64,000 nucleotides of DNA from RI-153 sp963721725 (GCA_963721725.1 CAVRLX010000001.1:22935-86934); one strand, 5' to 3'; shown: positions 51,604-61,227, counted from the first letter of the stretch. Made by a program: numbers and translations. Notes: generated by a model not told the origin, from the sequence alone.

Positions 51604-53301
51604 TTACGCGTCCTTCCACACCTCGTACAGCAGATCGTAATCCGTGGGATGGGCGACCACGTTTTGGAACTCGGAGCGGGTAATGTTCCACACCTTGTTC
51701 CAATAGCTGTTGCCAATCGGCCCGCGCTCTTGCATGATATCCTCGATCTTGGACATGATCTCGCGGCGGGCTTCTACATCCAGCGTGCGTTCGGCCTCGC
51801 GCAGCAGTGTGGTGAACTCCTCATCGCTCCAGCGTGTCTCGTTCCAGGGTACGGGGTTGCCGTCGGCATCGTTGATGTAGGCCAGCGGCAGCACCATGGT
51901 ATCCAGCGGGCGGTGCGTCCACGCCGTAAGGCCCAGCGGCACTTCGGTCCAGCGGTCCCAATAGCCGCCCGGTTCGGTAATGTCCAGCGTAATCGCAAAC
52001 CCGCCCGGTTCGGCCAACTGTTGCAACGCCTGGGCAATCTCCGGCTCGGACTGGTCGTTCTTGGTCGCCAGCGTCACCTGCAGCGGCAGGGTGATGCCTT
52101 TTTCGGCGGCGTACTCTTCCAGCAGCGCCTTCGCCCCTTCGGGATCATACTCGGGAATCGGTTTGGGCGCATAGGCCGGGTGAACCGGGGCCACATGGGC
52201 ATCAATCGAAAGATCGCCCTCGCCAAAGTAGGAAAGCTGCATGATCTTCTGACGATCCTGGCACTTTTTCAACGCCGTGCGCACGCGGTTGTCATCCCAC
52301 GGCTCCAAATCGGTGCGCATGCGCAGAATAAAGGCCTGGGCCGTGCTGGCGGCGCGTGTGGTCAGCCCTGGCGCGCCATTAAGCGCCTGATAATCACCGG
52401 GGCGCGGCTGGAACATGCTGTCCACTTGGCCCGATTGGAGCGCAGCCACGGCGGCGTCTTTGTCAATCGAAACATAGATGATCTCGTCTAAATAGGGCAG
52501 CGGCTGATCGTCCGCGCCCATGCGCCAGTAATCCTCCCGGCGCTTGAAGACGGCGCGCTCGCCTTCGGCATATTCCACCAGCGTAAATGCGCCTGTGCCC
52601 ACGGGCTGCTTGACAATATCGCCTTCAAAGCCCCGATGCAGGATCACCGCCGGGTAGTGGAAGAGGTGTTCGGGCACGCCGATGTTGGCCTCCATCAGAT
52701 CCAGCCGGATCGTATAGTCATCTACTTTGGTGACGCTGTTCATGCCATCCAAATAGGAGAGCAGACCCAACATGGACGAGCCAACCTCTGGGTTGAGCCA
52801 CTCGTTAAAAGTGAACATCACATCATCGGCGGTCAGCTCATCGCCGTTGTTAAACTTGATGCCCTGGCGCAGATAGAGCGTCCAGGTTTTGACATCGTCG
52901 CTGGCTTCCCAGCGGTCCAGCAAATAGGGGCGGGTGATGTTGTCGGGGCCGGTCTCGGTCAGGTATTCGTTGGTCTGGCGCACAATGTTGGCCCCCTGCA
53001 CCCACGAAAGCCGGGCCGGGTGATCCAGTTGTTGCAACTGCATGGCGCTGGTCAGCGTGCCGCCGCGCTTGAGCGTGCCGCTGGCGACTGGTTCGCTGAC
53101 CGTGGTCTGGGTTTCGCTGGCCGCCTCTTCGCCGCCTTGGCTGGGCGTCGGTCCACAGGCGGCCAATACGCTGGCTGTGGCAACTGAGGTTCCCAGCAGG
53201 GTGGCAAAGCGCATGAAGTCGCGGCGACTGATGCGGCCATCGCTGAGTTGCTGTTGTGCCTTCCAAACCGCAGGATGAACACGCGTTTCAGATTGTGTCA
53301 T
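51604..53301 (-). CDS. Dipeptide/oligopeptide-type ABC transporter substrate-binding lipoprotein
   Basis: 565 residues, SBP_bac_5 (DppA/OppA) family. N-terminus: Tat-type motif RISRRDFMRFATLLG and lipobox LAAC at about residue 46, so exported and lipid-anchored. Core features: WTLYLRQGIKFNNGDELTAD then DVMFTFNEW, PVGTGAFTLVEYAEGERAVF, TALKKCQDRQKIMQL. ATG 53301 chosen for position of the signal; AAAGGA upstream. First gene of the transporter operon, with a good promoter upstream (53453-53482) and repeated GTGTGAAA elements in the leader. Ligand could be a peptide, sugar or quaternary amine. Confidence 0.94.
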   Translation of the reverse strand: MTQSETRVHPAVWKAQQQLSDGRISRRDFMRFATLLGTSVATASVLAACGPTPSQGGEEAASETQTTVSEPVASGTLKRGGTLTSAMQLQQLDHPARLSWVQGANIVRQTNEYLTETGPDNITRPYLLDRWEASDDVKTWTLYLRQGIKFNNGDELTADDVMFTFNEWLNPEVGSSMLGLLSYLDGMNSVTKVDDYTIRLDLMEANIGVPEHLFHYPAVILHRGFEGDIVKQPVGTGAFTLVEYAEGERAVFKRREDYWRMGADDQPLPYLDEIIYVSIDKDAAVAALQSGQVDSMFQPRPGDYQALNGAPGLTTRAASTAQAFILRMRTDLEPWDDNRVRTALKKCQDRQKIMQLSYFGEGDLSIDAHVAPVHPAYAPKPIPEYDPEGAKALLEEYAAEKGITLPLQVTLATKNDQSEPEIAQALQQLAEPGGFAITLDITEPGGYWDRWTEVPLGLTAWTHRPLDTMVLPLAYINDADGNPVPWNETRWSDEEFTTLLREAERTLDVEARREIMSKIEDIMQERGPIGNSYWNKVWNITRSEFQNVVAHPTDYDLLYEVWKDA

Positions 53302-53319
53302 GAATGATGAGTCCTTTCG

Positions 53320-53368
53320 GTGTAAAACTTTTAGTGTGAAATTTTCCGTGTGAAATGTCAGTGTGAAA
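53320..53368. repeat. Array of four GTGTGAAA-type direct repeats
   Basis: GTGTAAAA at 53320, then GTGTGAAA at 53334, 53348 and 53361, spaced 14, 14 and 13 bases. In the leader of the minus-strand binding-protein gene, between its promoter and start codon. Could be a protein-binding operator array or part of an RNA leader. Direct rather than inverted, so not a hairpin. Confidence 0.7.
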
Positions 53369-53452
53369 ATTGGCGAGGACAGGCAAATTCTCATGTGGTG
53401 GGTGGGAAATTGCACTGATACTTGAAAATCAGCATTTTTACAGAGGCAGGGC

Positions 53453-53482
53453 TATTATAGCACCCCCTTTTTGATTGCACAA
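53453..53482 (-). promoter_or_regulatory. Sigma70-type promoter of the Opp/Dpp operon
   Basis: On the minus strand TTGTGC (53482-53477), 17-base spacer AATCAAAAAGGGGGTGC, then TATAAT (53458-53453). Spacing is optimal and the -10 is perfect. About 150 bases upstream of the binding-protein ATG. Confidence 0.7.
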
Positions 53483-53590
53483 ACGACTTTAGAAAAGCCT
53501 GTGGGGTCTCTGTCTTTTAACTTGACTTAGGGTTTGTTCCGTATGATGATGGATCCATCGTAGACAACCGCCCATTTCAGGAGACTCCCC

Positions 53591-55116
53591 ATGGTCGAGC
53601 GCACCGCCCGCCGAGAAGCCCAGCGCGAACGCCGCCGCAGCCGCGCTGTCACCGTTCGCCCCATCCAGCCCATTGAAAACAAGCTGCCCCCGCTGCACAT
53701 GCTCGACGGGGAGGGCGAGCAGATGATCCACGACGCCTCGATGCGCATGTTGGCTGAGCGCGGCATCCTGATTGTGGATTATCCCCCGGCGCTGGAGACC
53801 TTCCGCCAGAACGGCGCGACGGTGGAGGGCATTACCGTGCGTATTGACGAAGCGACCTTGATGCACTTTGTGGGCCAGGCTCCCTCCAGCTTTACGTTGC
53901 TGGCGCGCAACCCGCAGAACCACCTGCCGATTGGCGGCAAAAAGAGCGTCTTTGCGCCGGTCTATGGCCCGCCCTTTGCCGCCGACATGGATCGCGGGCG
54001 GCGGCAGGCCACGCTGGACGACTTCCAAAACTTTGTAAAGCTGGCCTACATGGCCGAGGAAATGCACTGCTCTGGCGGCACGCTGGTGGAACCCAACGAC
54101 ATCCCCCTGCCCGAACGCCATCTGGACATGCTCATGGCGCACATTCTCTACAGCGACAAATCGTTCATGGGCAGCGTCACCCACAAAAACAACGCCGCCG
54201 ACACGGTGCGTATCAGCGAAATTCTCTTTGGGGCCGCGGCCATTCGCGAAAACCCTGCCACCCTTTCGCTGATCAACGCCAGCAGCCCGCTGCGCTTTGA
54301 CGATCGCATGTTTGGCGCGCTGGAGGTCTACGCGCTGGCCCGTCAGGCCGTCATCGTCACCCCCTTTATCATCGCCGGGGCCATGTCGCCCTCGACGCTG
54401 GCCGCCACGCTGGCCCAGCAAAACGCCGAGGCACTCTTTGGCATCTGCTACGCCCAGATGCTCAACCCTGGCACGCCGTGGTCTATGGCTCGTTTCTGGC
54501 GAACATCGACATGAAAAGCGGAGCGCCCTGCTTTGGCACGCCCGAAGATGCCCTGGCGATCTACGGCGGCGCGCAGATGGCGCGGCGCTATCGGTTGCCC
54601 TATCGCTCCGGCGGCAACTTCACCGCCTCGACCGTGCCCGACGCCCAGGCCGGCTACGAATCTGCCGGGACCATGTGGCCCACCATGCACGCCGGCACGA
54701 ATTTTGTGCTCCATGCTGCGGGTTGGCTCGAAGGCGGGCTGATTGCAGGCTACGAAAAGTTCATCCTCGATCTGGAAGTCTGCGGCATGATGCAGCGGCT
54801 GGCTGGCGGCATTAAGTTGGACGAAGATCAGTTCGCCTGGGATGCCTACGCCGAGGTGGAGCCGGGCAGCCATTTTCTCGGCGCGCAACACACGCTGCGC
54901 CACTATGAAAGCGCCTTTTACCAGCACAAGATTTTCAGCATGGACAACTACGAAAAGTGGGAGGCCGAAGGCAGCCGCGACAGCTATACCCGCGCCAACG
55001 CCCGCTGGAAGGAGATGCTCGCCAACTACGAAGCCCCGGCTCTGGATGAAGCAAAGCGGGAGGAATTAGAGGCATACGTGGCACAGCGGCGGCGGGAGAT
55101 CCGGGTGGGGCGGTGA
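53591..55116 (+). CDS. MttB superfamily (trimethylamine methyltransferase-like) protein, one frameshift
   Basis: About 508 residues. MttB family landmarks: MLDGEGEQMIHDASMRMLAE then RGI, LARNPQNHLPIGGKKSVFAP, DFQNFVKLAYMAEEMHCSGG, PLRFDDRMFGALEVYALARQ, IIAGAMSPSTLAATLAQQNA, GGAQMARRYRLPYRSGGNFT and MWPTMHAGTNFVLHAAGWLE with a C-terminal WDAYAEVEPGSHFLGAQHTL. The break near 54478 is a simple one-base loss in GTP-VVYGSF, not an in-frame TAG, so this is a non-pyrrolysine member. Relatives demethylate glycine betaine or similar quaternary amines using a corrinoid protein; none is nearby. Divergent from the Opp operon. Confidence 0.9.
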
Positions 55117-55117
55117 C

Positions 55118-55366
55118 ATGCCTGTGATCCTAAGAATTAAAGGGTATCGATTCTGGTTCTACGAAGCTGATTTGGCTGAGCCGCCTCATGTTCATGTGGG
55201 CCGATCCGGTAGTGAAGCAAAGTTCTGGCTTCAACCAATCAGGGTTGCGAGAGAGGGTAGATTTCGTGATCATGAATTACGCGAGATTGAGCGCATTCTG
55301 ATTGAGTGGCAGCAAGATCTACTGGATGCCTGGGATAAGGAGCAAGAAAAACGTGGAAACCATTAG
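55118..55366 (+). CDS. DUF4160 domain protein
   Basis: 82 residues, complete. MPVILRIKGYRFWFYEADLA, PPHVHVGRSGSEAKFWLQPI and the C-terminal REIERILIEWQQDLLDAW are standard for DUF4160. The ATG overlaps nothing but follows the MttB-like stop by 1 base, and the following gene begins 14 bases inside this one, so translational coupling is likely. In many genomes DUF4160 pairs with DUF2442 in a putative toxin-antitoxin-like unit; the partner here is different. A decayed copy of the same family lies at 5401-5520. Confidence 0.92.
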   Translation: MPVILRIKGYRFWFYEADLAEPPHVHVGRSGSEAKFWLQPIRVAREGRFRDHELREIERILIEWQQDLLDAWDKEQEKRGNH

Positions 55367-55670
55367 AGTACAAATCAACCCACGCTCAAAAAATTCACCA
55401 GTTGTTCCAGTTGTGGTGCCTTCTCTGGAAGAAGTGCGTGCGTTTGCACTTGAACGCCACGCCAAAGGTGAAGCATGGCAGGGCGAGATCTTCGGTTGGG
55501 ATGCCGAGTACAACCCCGAACGCCTAGACGCGCCGCTCGATTCCAACATGACCTTTACCCCCGCGGATTTCTGTATCGGCGAGAGTGGGATCTGGTTTTT
55601 CTCGCTGATGTGGGAATACGGCAGGGACGCCGAGCCTGTTGAATTTCTGGATGACCGTCGCCTGGGGTAG
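55353..55670 (+). CDS. Hypothetical protein coupled to DUF4160
   Basis: 105 residues from a GTG at 55353 (VETIRVQINPRSKNSPVVPV), with AAGGAG 10 bases upstream and a 14-base overlap with the DUF4160 gene. The sequence is acidic and aromatic (GEIFGWDAEYNPERLDAPLD; FCIGESGIWFFSLMWEYGRD). I do not recognise the family; it lacks the VPLAWYPRL core of DUF2442. An ATG 51 bases upstream is in frame but would overlap DUF4160 more. Possibly the partner of DUF4160 in a two-gene module. Confidence 0.7.
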   Translation: METIRVQINPRSKNSPVVPVVVPSLEEVRAFALERHAKGEAWQGEIFGWDAEYNPERLDAPLDSNMTFTPADFCIGESGIWFFSLMWEYGRDAEPVEFLDDRRLG

Positions 55671-56022
55671 GGGTGAGGCCGTTCCAGGAAGATTTCGTCG
55701 ATAAGCCTTTGATTACGCCACTGGCTCAGGCATCGTTGGCGCTGTCGCTTATCTGGAATGGCTCGCCCCTCCTTGCCTAAAAATTCACCTTGCCACCCGC
55801 ACCCCGATCTCTGCCACAATAGACCGCGTCACACCCCTGTGACTGTCGTCCGGCCTCTGCCGTTTCACACCCACCGAGGATCGCCATGAAAATCTATGTT
55901 TTTGTTGAGTCGTTAATGATTTGCTGCCAGATGTTTATGAATCCTATTTCGGCCCTCTCAGGTTGAAACCTAGAGAATTGTGTGTCAATAAGGATTACAA
56001 AAATGGAGGAGATGCCAGGGTG
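55671..56022. other. Intergenic region, nothing recognised
   Basis: 352 bases between the DUF4160 pair and the formylglycine-enzyme-like remnant. AATGGAGGAG at 56002-56011 is the ribosome binding site of the downstream gene. No repeat, RNA or terminator of note. Confidence 0.4.
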
Positions 56023-57372
56023 ATGAGTATGAAACTACAACCAGGGAATCGATGGGGTACGATGGTATGGGTAGGGCTGGCAACGTTGTTGCTCAGTGCC
56101 TGCGGACCCGCAGCGTTGACTTCGGAAAGCTGGACGCTGATCGACGTGGTGACTACAGGCGAGCGGATTGATCGGAGCAGCGAGATCGTGGATGTGCGCA
56201 ATTGTGGTGTACCTGCCGCAGCAGAGCGCAAAAGTCGCTCCTGTTCGGCCTCGTTTTCCACCAGTTTCAGCGTAGGCAGTGAAGCCAGCGCGGGCGCAGC
56301 CGCTGGCGTGGTGCTGGCTGAATTGGATGTAAGCGTGAGCGCCAGCGTTGCCACCACACTGGGATTTGACCGCAATAGCGGCGATAGCCTGGAATTGGAC
56401 ACGCCGCCGCCAGGCTTCGTCAATCGTTACAATATTATTAAAGAATTTAGCATCACCACCGGGCGGGGACAGATTCGTTCGGAGTCTGGCGCAGAGGAGG
56501 AAGGCTTCTTTGCCGTGCAGACGGGCTGCTCTCTGCGCATCTATGAGGTGGCGACGCTGACCTGTGACGCTGCCGACCTGCCCACTCCCACCCCTGTGCC
56601 CACAGAGAGACCCATTCCGCCTGTGCCCACGCCGACGGAGACTGTGGTTGCTGCGGCCCAACCTGCATCGAACAATATCGAAATCCGTACCCTTGACGGT
56701 ATTCCTTTCGCGCGTGTGCCCGCCGGTGAATTTACGATGGGGTCCAACGATGGGTTTGACAATGAAAAGCCTCAACATCAGGTCTATGTGGACGAATTCT
56801 GGATCATGCAGACCGAAGTAACTAACGCCCAGTATGCCCGCTGTGTTTCTGCCGGTGACTGTTCAGAACCAAATAACGAGATTTGGGATGATGCCGCTAG
56901 TGCTACGCCATCCCGTCACCGGTGTGGATTGGGCACAGGCCAATCAGTTTGCCGGGTGGATTGGCGGGACGGCTGCCCACCGAAGCCGAATGGGAAAAGG
57001 CCGCATGTGGCGACGATGGCCGCCGTTATTCCTGGGGAAACGCTGAACCGAGCGCCACTCTGCTCAATTTCAGATGATAGTGGTATTGACGGCACGCACT
57101 GCTGTGGGGAGTTATCCGGCTGGAGCCAGCCCCTATGGAGCGCTGGACATGGCGGGCAACGTCTGGGAGTGGACCGAGTAGTCTCTACAAGCCCTACCCG
57201 TATGACGCAACGGATGGACGTGAAGATGCAGCGGGTGGCGGAAGTCGTGTGTTGCGTGGTGGGTCGTTCATCAACTACCGTAACCTCGTGCGTTGCGCCT
57301 ACCGTAATCAACTCCGACCCGGTCTCCCGGTTCTACAACATCGGGTTTCGGGTGTTGTCCCCCGGCCTCTGA
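56023..57372 (+). pseudogene. Lipoprotein with formylglycine-generating-enzyme-like (FGE-sulfatase) domain, multiply frameshifted
   Basis: The first ~285 residues are open: lipoprotein signal (WVGLATLLLSAC), a Ser/Ala-rich domain, a Pro/Thr linker and the start of an FGE-sulfatase domain (FARVPAGEFTMGSNDGFDNE, then VYVDEFWIMQTEVTNAQYAR). Beyond ~56910 the domain is scattered over three frames: HPVTGVDWAQANQFAGWIGG, RLPTEAEWEKAACGDDGRRY then SWGNAEP, GSYPAGASPYGALDMAGNVW plus EWTE, VLRGGSFINYRNLVRCAYRN and finally FYNIGFRVLSPGL. At least five frame changes. If real, a pseudogene; if error, a complete secreted FGE-like protein, often of sensory or binding rather than sulfatase-activating role. 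Confidence 0.8.
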
Positions 57373-57416
57373 ATCTCTGGACTCTGTTCTGCTCTGATCT
57401 CTGCTCTCTGGGGGTG

Positions 57417-57435
57417 CAGGGGGAGACCCCCTGCC
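57417..57435. terminator. GC-rich hairpin after the FGE-like gene
   Basis: GCAGGGGG-AGA-CCCCCTGC, an 8-bp perfect stem about 45 bases after the stop. No T-run on either side, so its role as terminator is uncertain. Confidence 0.45.
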
Positions 57436-57469
57436 AGTCACCGCCGTAGGCGGTCGATTTTTTCAACAA

Positions 57470-57534
57470 GCATTCCGGGAATGGGCCACACGGTGATCCG
57501 ATTCCGACGATGATCTGGCCCATTCCCGGAATGC
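57470..57534. repeat. Perfect 19-bp inverted repeat
   Basis: GCATTCCGGGAATGGGCCA (57470-57488) and TGGCCCATTCCCGGAATGC (57516-57534) with a 27-base spacer. Each arm itself contains the near-palindrome ATTCCGGGAAT. Between the convergent FGE-like and GH32 genes. Could be a terminator for both sides, a protein-binding site or a miniature mobile element. Confidence 0.75.
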
Positions 57535-57555
57535 GCCCGCGTAGGAAAACTTACG

Positions 57556-58946
57556 TTATCCAGCAGCACGATATCCGAGCGCCAGTTCTTTCTCTTGCCA
57601 GATGCTTTCGAGATAGTTTACCTCTAGCGTGACAACCTCAATATCCCCGCCTTCGGCAAAGAGGGAAAGCGAACGCTCCGCGGGAGTGGGAAAAAAGAGG
57701 TTGGTAATGGAGACCTGTCCATCGTTGCCAAAGATTTCAATGGAGGAGCGGTCAAGCAGGATGCGCAGACGGATGCGGTTTTGCACAGGCCGCAGCGGGG
57801 CTGCATCTTGCCAGGAAAGTGTTTCAGTTTGCACATCATAGACAATCCGTTCACCGCGCAATTCAAAGCCAAGGGTATGCGCACCGCGCAGTTCTATTTC
57901 CGCATGGATGTCTAGCACATCTCCTTCAATACCCTCAAGAATGGCTGTGTCTGGCGAAACTCTCTGATCATGCCAGACAAGTTGTTTGGCATAGAGATTC
58001 TTGATCCCGGCGAGCGGATAGCGATAAAGCCGGATGCCTTCGGGATCTGTGCGCAGGGTCAGTTCACAGGGAAAGCTCATCTGCCCGATCCAGGTCAGGC
58101 GCGGCTCGCGGAGGTAGCCCACAAAGGCCAGTTGGATCACAGGGCCGTCACCCTCATAGGTATGTTTCCAACTCTGAGTGGCATAAAGCCGCCCGTGGTT
58201 GACCTGCAACTTCTCGGTTTCGGCTTGAAAGCGGATACCATCGAATATGCCCAGATAATAGGTGCCGTCGCCGTCGATGAGCACCCATTTTGTATTGTGG
58301 GGATCGTTGTGGGCATCCTGTCAACAGGCAGTTGAAATAGATCGGGGCATTCGTAGAAGCCCTCCATCCGGCTCAGATAGGCCCAGTGGAGCAGATCCGT
58401 CGAGGCATAAAAGGCAAAGCCACGTTTTTCGTAGCGCACCATGCGCCAGGCGTTGGCTGGTGTGTACCAGAAGACGAGGGGATCGCGGATGTCCTCGGTG
58501 CCTTCAAGAATGGGATTGAGTTTGTGGCGCAGCCAGGTCCGCCCCTTATCAACGCTGTAGGCAATACAGGTGCCCTGTTCGTAATCGGTATAGTAGATAA
58601 TCAGCGTTTTCTCAGGGCCACGGCGCAGCCCGCTGCTGTTGTTCCAGTCCACAACCCCACAGCCACTGCCGGGCCGGTGATCAATCAGTGTGTCGAGAAT
58701 GGGGGGTAGCTCTTGCCAGTGCAGGCAATCGGTGCTGACGGCGTGACCCCAGGTCTTGTGTTCCTTGCGCTTCATGGACCAGGGATCATACATGTAAAAG
58801 AGGTGGTACTCGCCCTTGTAATAAATCAGGCCGGTGGCGTCGCCGATATGCCCCTGGATCGGCGTGTAGTGAACCTGCGGACGGTACTCGCCGTGATAAT
58901 GAAAGGCGTCGGCTACTTCGGATGGATAAATATTGTCGTCATCCAT
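57556..58946 (-). CDS. Glycoside hydrolase family 32 protein (frameshift)
   Basis: About 463 residues. MDDDNIYPSEVADAFHYHGE starts at 58946 with GGAG upstream. The GH32 N-terminal propeller is recognisable: HIGDATGLIYYKGEYHLFYM in place of the usual WMNDPNG (Asp nucleophile kept as GD), WGHAVSTDCLHWQELPPILD, the RDP box DIRDPLVFW, and the acid/base EC box FYECPDLFQLPVD. After a slip near 58315 the second part follows (WVLIDGDGTYYLGIFDGIRF, then the C-terminal beta-sandwich with RIRLRILLDRSSIEIFGNDG). Acts on fructosyl linkages (levan, inulin or sucrose-like). No signal peptide seen. Second GH32 enzyme of the cluster. Confidence 0.88.
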
Positions 58947-58972
58947 GATTTCTCCAAGGCTAGATGAGGGGA

Positions 58973-59353
58973 TTAGGGGATGAACCGGCTGCCCACAATC
59001 AGGTTGATAAAGAGTAGAAAGAAGAGATGCACCCAAAAGGTCACGCGCAGGATGGGCCGCCAGCGCTTCGATTTGTCACTGGTTCCCGTCCACATGGGGT
59101 AGAGGACAAGGATCACCAATGTGGTAATCGCCCCATAAAAGGGAGCCAGGGTGAGCAGATACCAGCCCCACGAAGGCGTCCCCTCCTTCTCTGTCAGCCA
59201 GTAGAGCGGCCAGGTCCACAGCGGCAAGCTGACCAGCGACAGCAGCAGACCGCCGGCCAAGCAGAGCAGATGGGACGCACCGAAACGCAGCAAGAGGACA
59301 AAGGCGTTGACGGGTGGATGGCGGGGAGAGTTTTGAGCCAAAGGGAGCCTCAC
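58973..59353 (-). CDS. Small membrane protein
   Basis: 126 residues with three hydrophobic segments (LLCLAGGLLLSLVSLPLWTW; YLLTLAPFYGAITTLVILVL; VTFWVHLFFLLFINLIVG). Not recognised. Lies 26 bases upstream of the GH32 start and close behind the SDR remnant on the same strand, so it is part of the fructan cluster by position only. Confidence 0.65.
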   Translation of the reverse strand: MRLPLAQNSPRHPPVNAFVLLLRFGASHLLCLAGGLLLSLVSLPLWTWPLYWLTEKEGTPSWGWYLLTLAPFYGAITTLVILVLYPMWTGTSDKSKRWRPILRVTFWVHLFFLLFINLIVGSRFIP

Positions 59354-59357
59354 TCGG

Positions 59358-59450
59358 TTACTTTACGCTGATGCCGACGCGCCCGCCGTCAACGTGCAGC
59401 GTGGTGCCCCATGATATCGGAGGCATCGGTGCTGATCAAAACGGAACGGT
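59358..59450 (-). pseudogene. C-terminal remnant of a short-chain dehydrogenase
   Basis: The last 16 codons before a TAA at 59358 read WGTTLHVDGGRVGISVK in part, and just upstream in another frame VLISTDASDIMG, together the usual SDR ending (FLASD.ASYITG.TLHVDGG). The remaining ~220 residues are absent. A leftover of a deleted gene between the two GH32 genes. Confidence 0.65.
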
Positions 59451-59502
59451 GAGGAGTGCTAAACGTTCAGCACCCCCCACCTTTGTCTGCTCGGGTTGGG
59501 GA

Positions 59503-61119
59503 TTAGGCACCCTCGTAGATGTTTTTCATCTGCCAGGCGTCGAGCGATTGAAGCTGACTTTCCTTGCCCTGGGATCGCAACGACACGCCCAGGCTATCCT
59601 CGCGGCCAGGATAGACGCGCACGGCGACGCACTGCTTGCCATTGACAAAAACCTCCACCACGCTGCGGTCAATGAAGATACGCAGTTGCAGCGGCTCGTC
59701 GTTTTCAAGATAGACCGGCGCGGTTTCGGGCGCACGAGGCAGCACATCTGGCAGGGTAGAGGCGTAAGAGGCATCCACCGTAATCAGGCTCTCATGGCGC
59801 ACGGGAATTGAGCGCAGCAGTGGCGAATTGGCGTTTAGTGCCGTGCTGTTGGGGATACGATCGCGGTAGCGGAAGCCGCGGTGCTTGTAAAATGCAATGC
59901 GGGTAAATTCTTCTTTGTCCGGTGAGCGCAGCACATTGATCTCCAGCACCGGAGCATCCGTGGGGGCAATCTCCACCACGATCTCCATGGCGTTGCCCTG
60001 AATGCCATCCAGTACAACTTCCTGGTTGGCGGGCAGCGTCGTTGACCCTATGTGCTGATGCTCATAGCGCAGTGACTCAACATCCCCGGCGGGTTCCTGG
60101 CGCACTTCATGATTGTCTGTCAAACTCAGCCGCCGGGGCAATGTCATAATCTGGTTCCAACCCTGAGTGGGGCGGCCCTGGTTCATGTTGAAGATCACAA
60201 TGACATCGTCGCCATCGGGCACAGCCGAGGGCGCGTGTACGCCAGACGGGGTGGACGGGCCAAAGTTAAACTTGGCGTGGTCGGTGACGACGAACTTATC
60301 GCGCGTCTGGTCATAATCGCCCAAGAGATATTGCCCGCCGCTCATGTGGCTGAAAAAGAGCAGAATGTGTTTGTCGCCAATCGGCCAAAAATAGGGGCAG
60401 GCCCCATCATCGCCGACCAATGTAAATTGGTCATTCTCGATAAACTCATGCAGATATTCCCAGTTCACCAGATCTTGTGAACGCAACAAGAAATTGGCGC
60501 GGATCTGTTTGCCGGCTGGGCCGTGGGGCAACGTGCCGCCTGAGAGAGAATAGTAGAATTCGCCCTTTTTCCAGAGGCAAGGATCAAAGACCGTGTAGGG
60601 CGCGGGTGGATCATGGGGGCCGGGGAAAGGGATCACCGCGCCGTCGCCGAGCTTTTGCCAGTTCAGCAACAGCGGATCGTCGGAGACAGCTACCATGTTG
60701 CCAATCATCGTACCGTGATAGATGGCAATCACCCGGTCCTCTTCCACCAGCGCAGAACCCGAAAAGACCTTTTCCTCCGGGTGGGGATAGATGGCATAGG
60801 GCAGATCCTGCCAGTGGATCAGATCGTCACTAACGGCGTGTCCCCAGTGTTGGCGTGGATCTTCGGGCGGGTAGGCTTGATAGAAGAGATGCCAGCGCCC
60901 CTGCCAGAAGCAAAGCCCATTGGGATCGTTGAGGGTGCTTTCCGGGTTTACATAGTGGTAAATGGGGCGGTGTGCATCCGACGCCAATTGTCTGCGTGCT
61001 TCATTCATGCGTTGCAGCAACGGATTGGCCTTCAGTTCTGCTTCTTGTTCCGCCAGCGTTTGAGAGAAGCTATACTGCGGCACACGCGAGGTGTAGTCAA
61101 TTTTGGGTGAAGTTGTCAT
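59503..61119 (-). CDS. Glycoside hydrolase family 32 beta-fructosidase
   Basis: 538 residues, uninterrupted. GH32 landmarks: STLNDPNGLCFWQGRWHLFY with nucleophile D65, HWGHAVSDDLIHWQDLPYAI, FSGSALV, a RDP-equivalent TVFDPCLWKKGEFYYSLSGG and an acid/base region DDGACPYFWPIG where family enzymes have EC. The C-terminal beta-sandwich ends with LRIFIDRSVVEVFVNGKQCV, highly typical. Likely hydrolyses sucrose, inulin or levan oligosaccharides; no signal peptide, so cytoplasmic, acting on imported sugars. Downstream of the Opp-type transporter genes on the same strand. Confidence 0.93.
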   Translation of the reverse strand: MTTSPKIDYTSRVPQYSFSQTLAEQEAELKANPLLQRMNEARRQLASDAHRPIYHYVNPESTLNDPNGLCFWQGRWHLFYQAYPPEDPRQHWGHAVSDDLIHWQDLPYAIYPHPEEKVFSGSALVEEDRVIAIYHGTMIGNMVAVSDDPLLLNWQKLGDGAVIPFPGPHDPPAPYTVFDPCLWKKGEFYYSLSGGTLPHGPAGKQIRANFLLRSQDLVNWEYLHEFIENDQFTLVGDDGACPYFWPIGDKHILLFFSHMSGGQYLLGDYDQTRDKFVVTDHAKFNFGPSTPSGVHAPSAVPDGDDVIVIFNMNQGRPTQGWNQIMTLPRRLSLTDNHEVRQEPAGDVESLRYEHQHIGSTTLPANQEVVLDGIQGNAMEIVVEIAPTDAPVLEINVLRSPDKEEFTRIAFYKHRGFRYRDRIPNSTALNANSPLLRSIPVRHESLITVDASYASTLPDVLPRAPETAPVYLENDEPLQLRIFIDRSVVEVFVNGKQCVAVRVYPGREDSLGVSLRSQGKESQLQSLDAWQMKNIYEGA

Positions 61120-61227
61120 GGTTCGCTTTCTGCATACTTGCGTATGTTGTGACGAATGTTGTGAGAATGAAAGAGAAAGAAAGGCCTGATAGGCAATTCG
61201 CTAATGGCAATGGGCCGCCTATTCGTT

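Noticed and set aside
54470..54520. Possible pyrrolysine codon in the MttB-like gene
   Set aside because: The interruption is a one-base frame change followed by TGA, with no in-frame TAG, and the following residues fit after adding one base.
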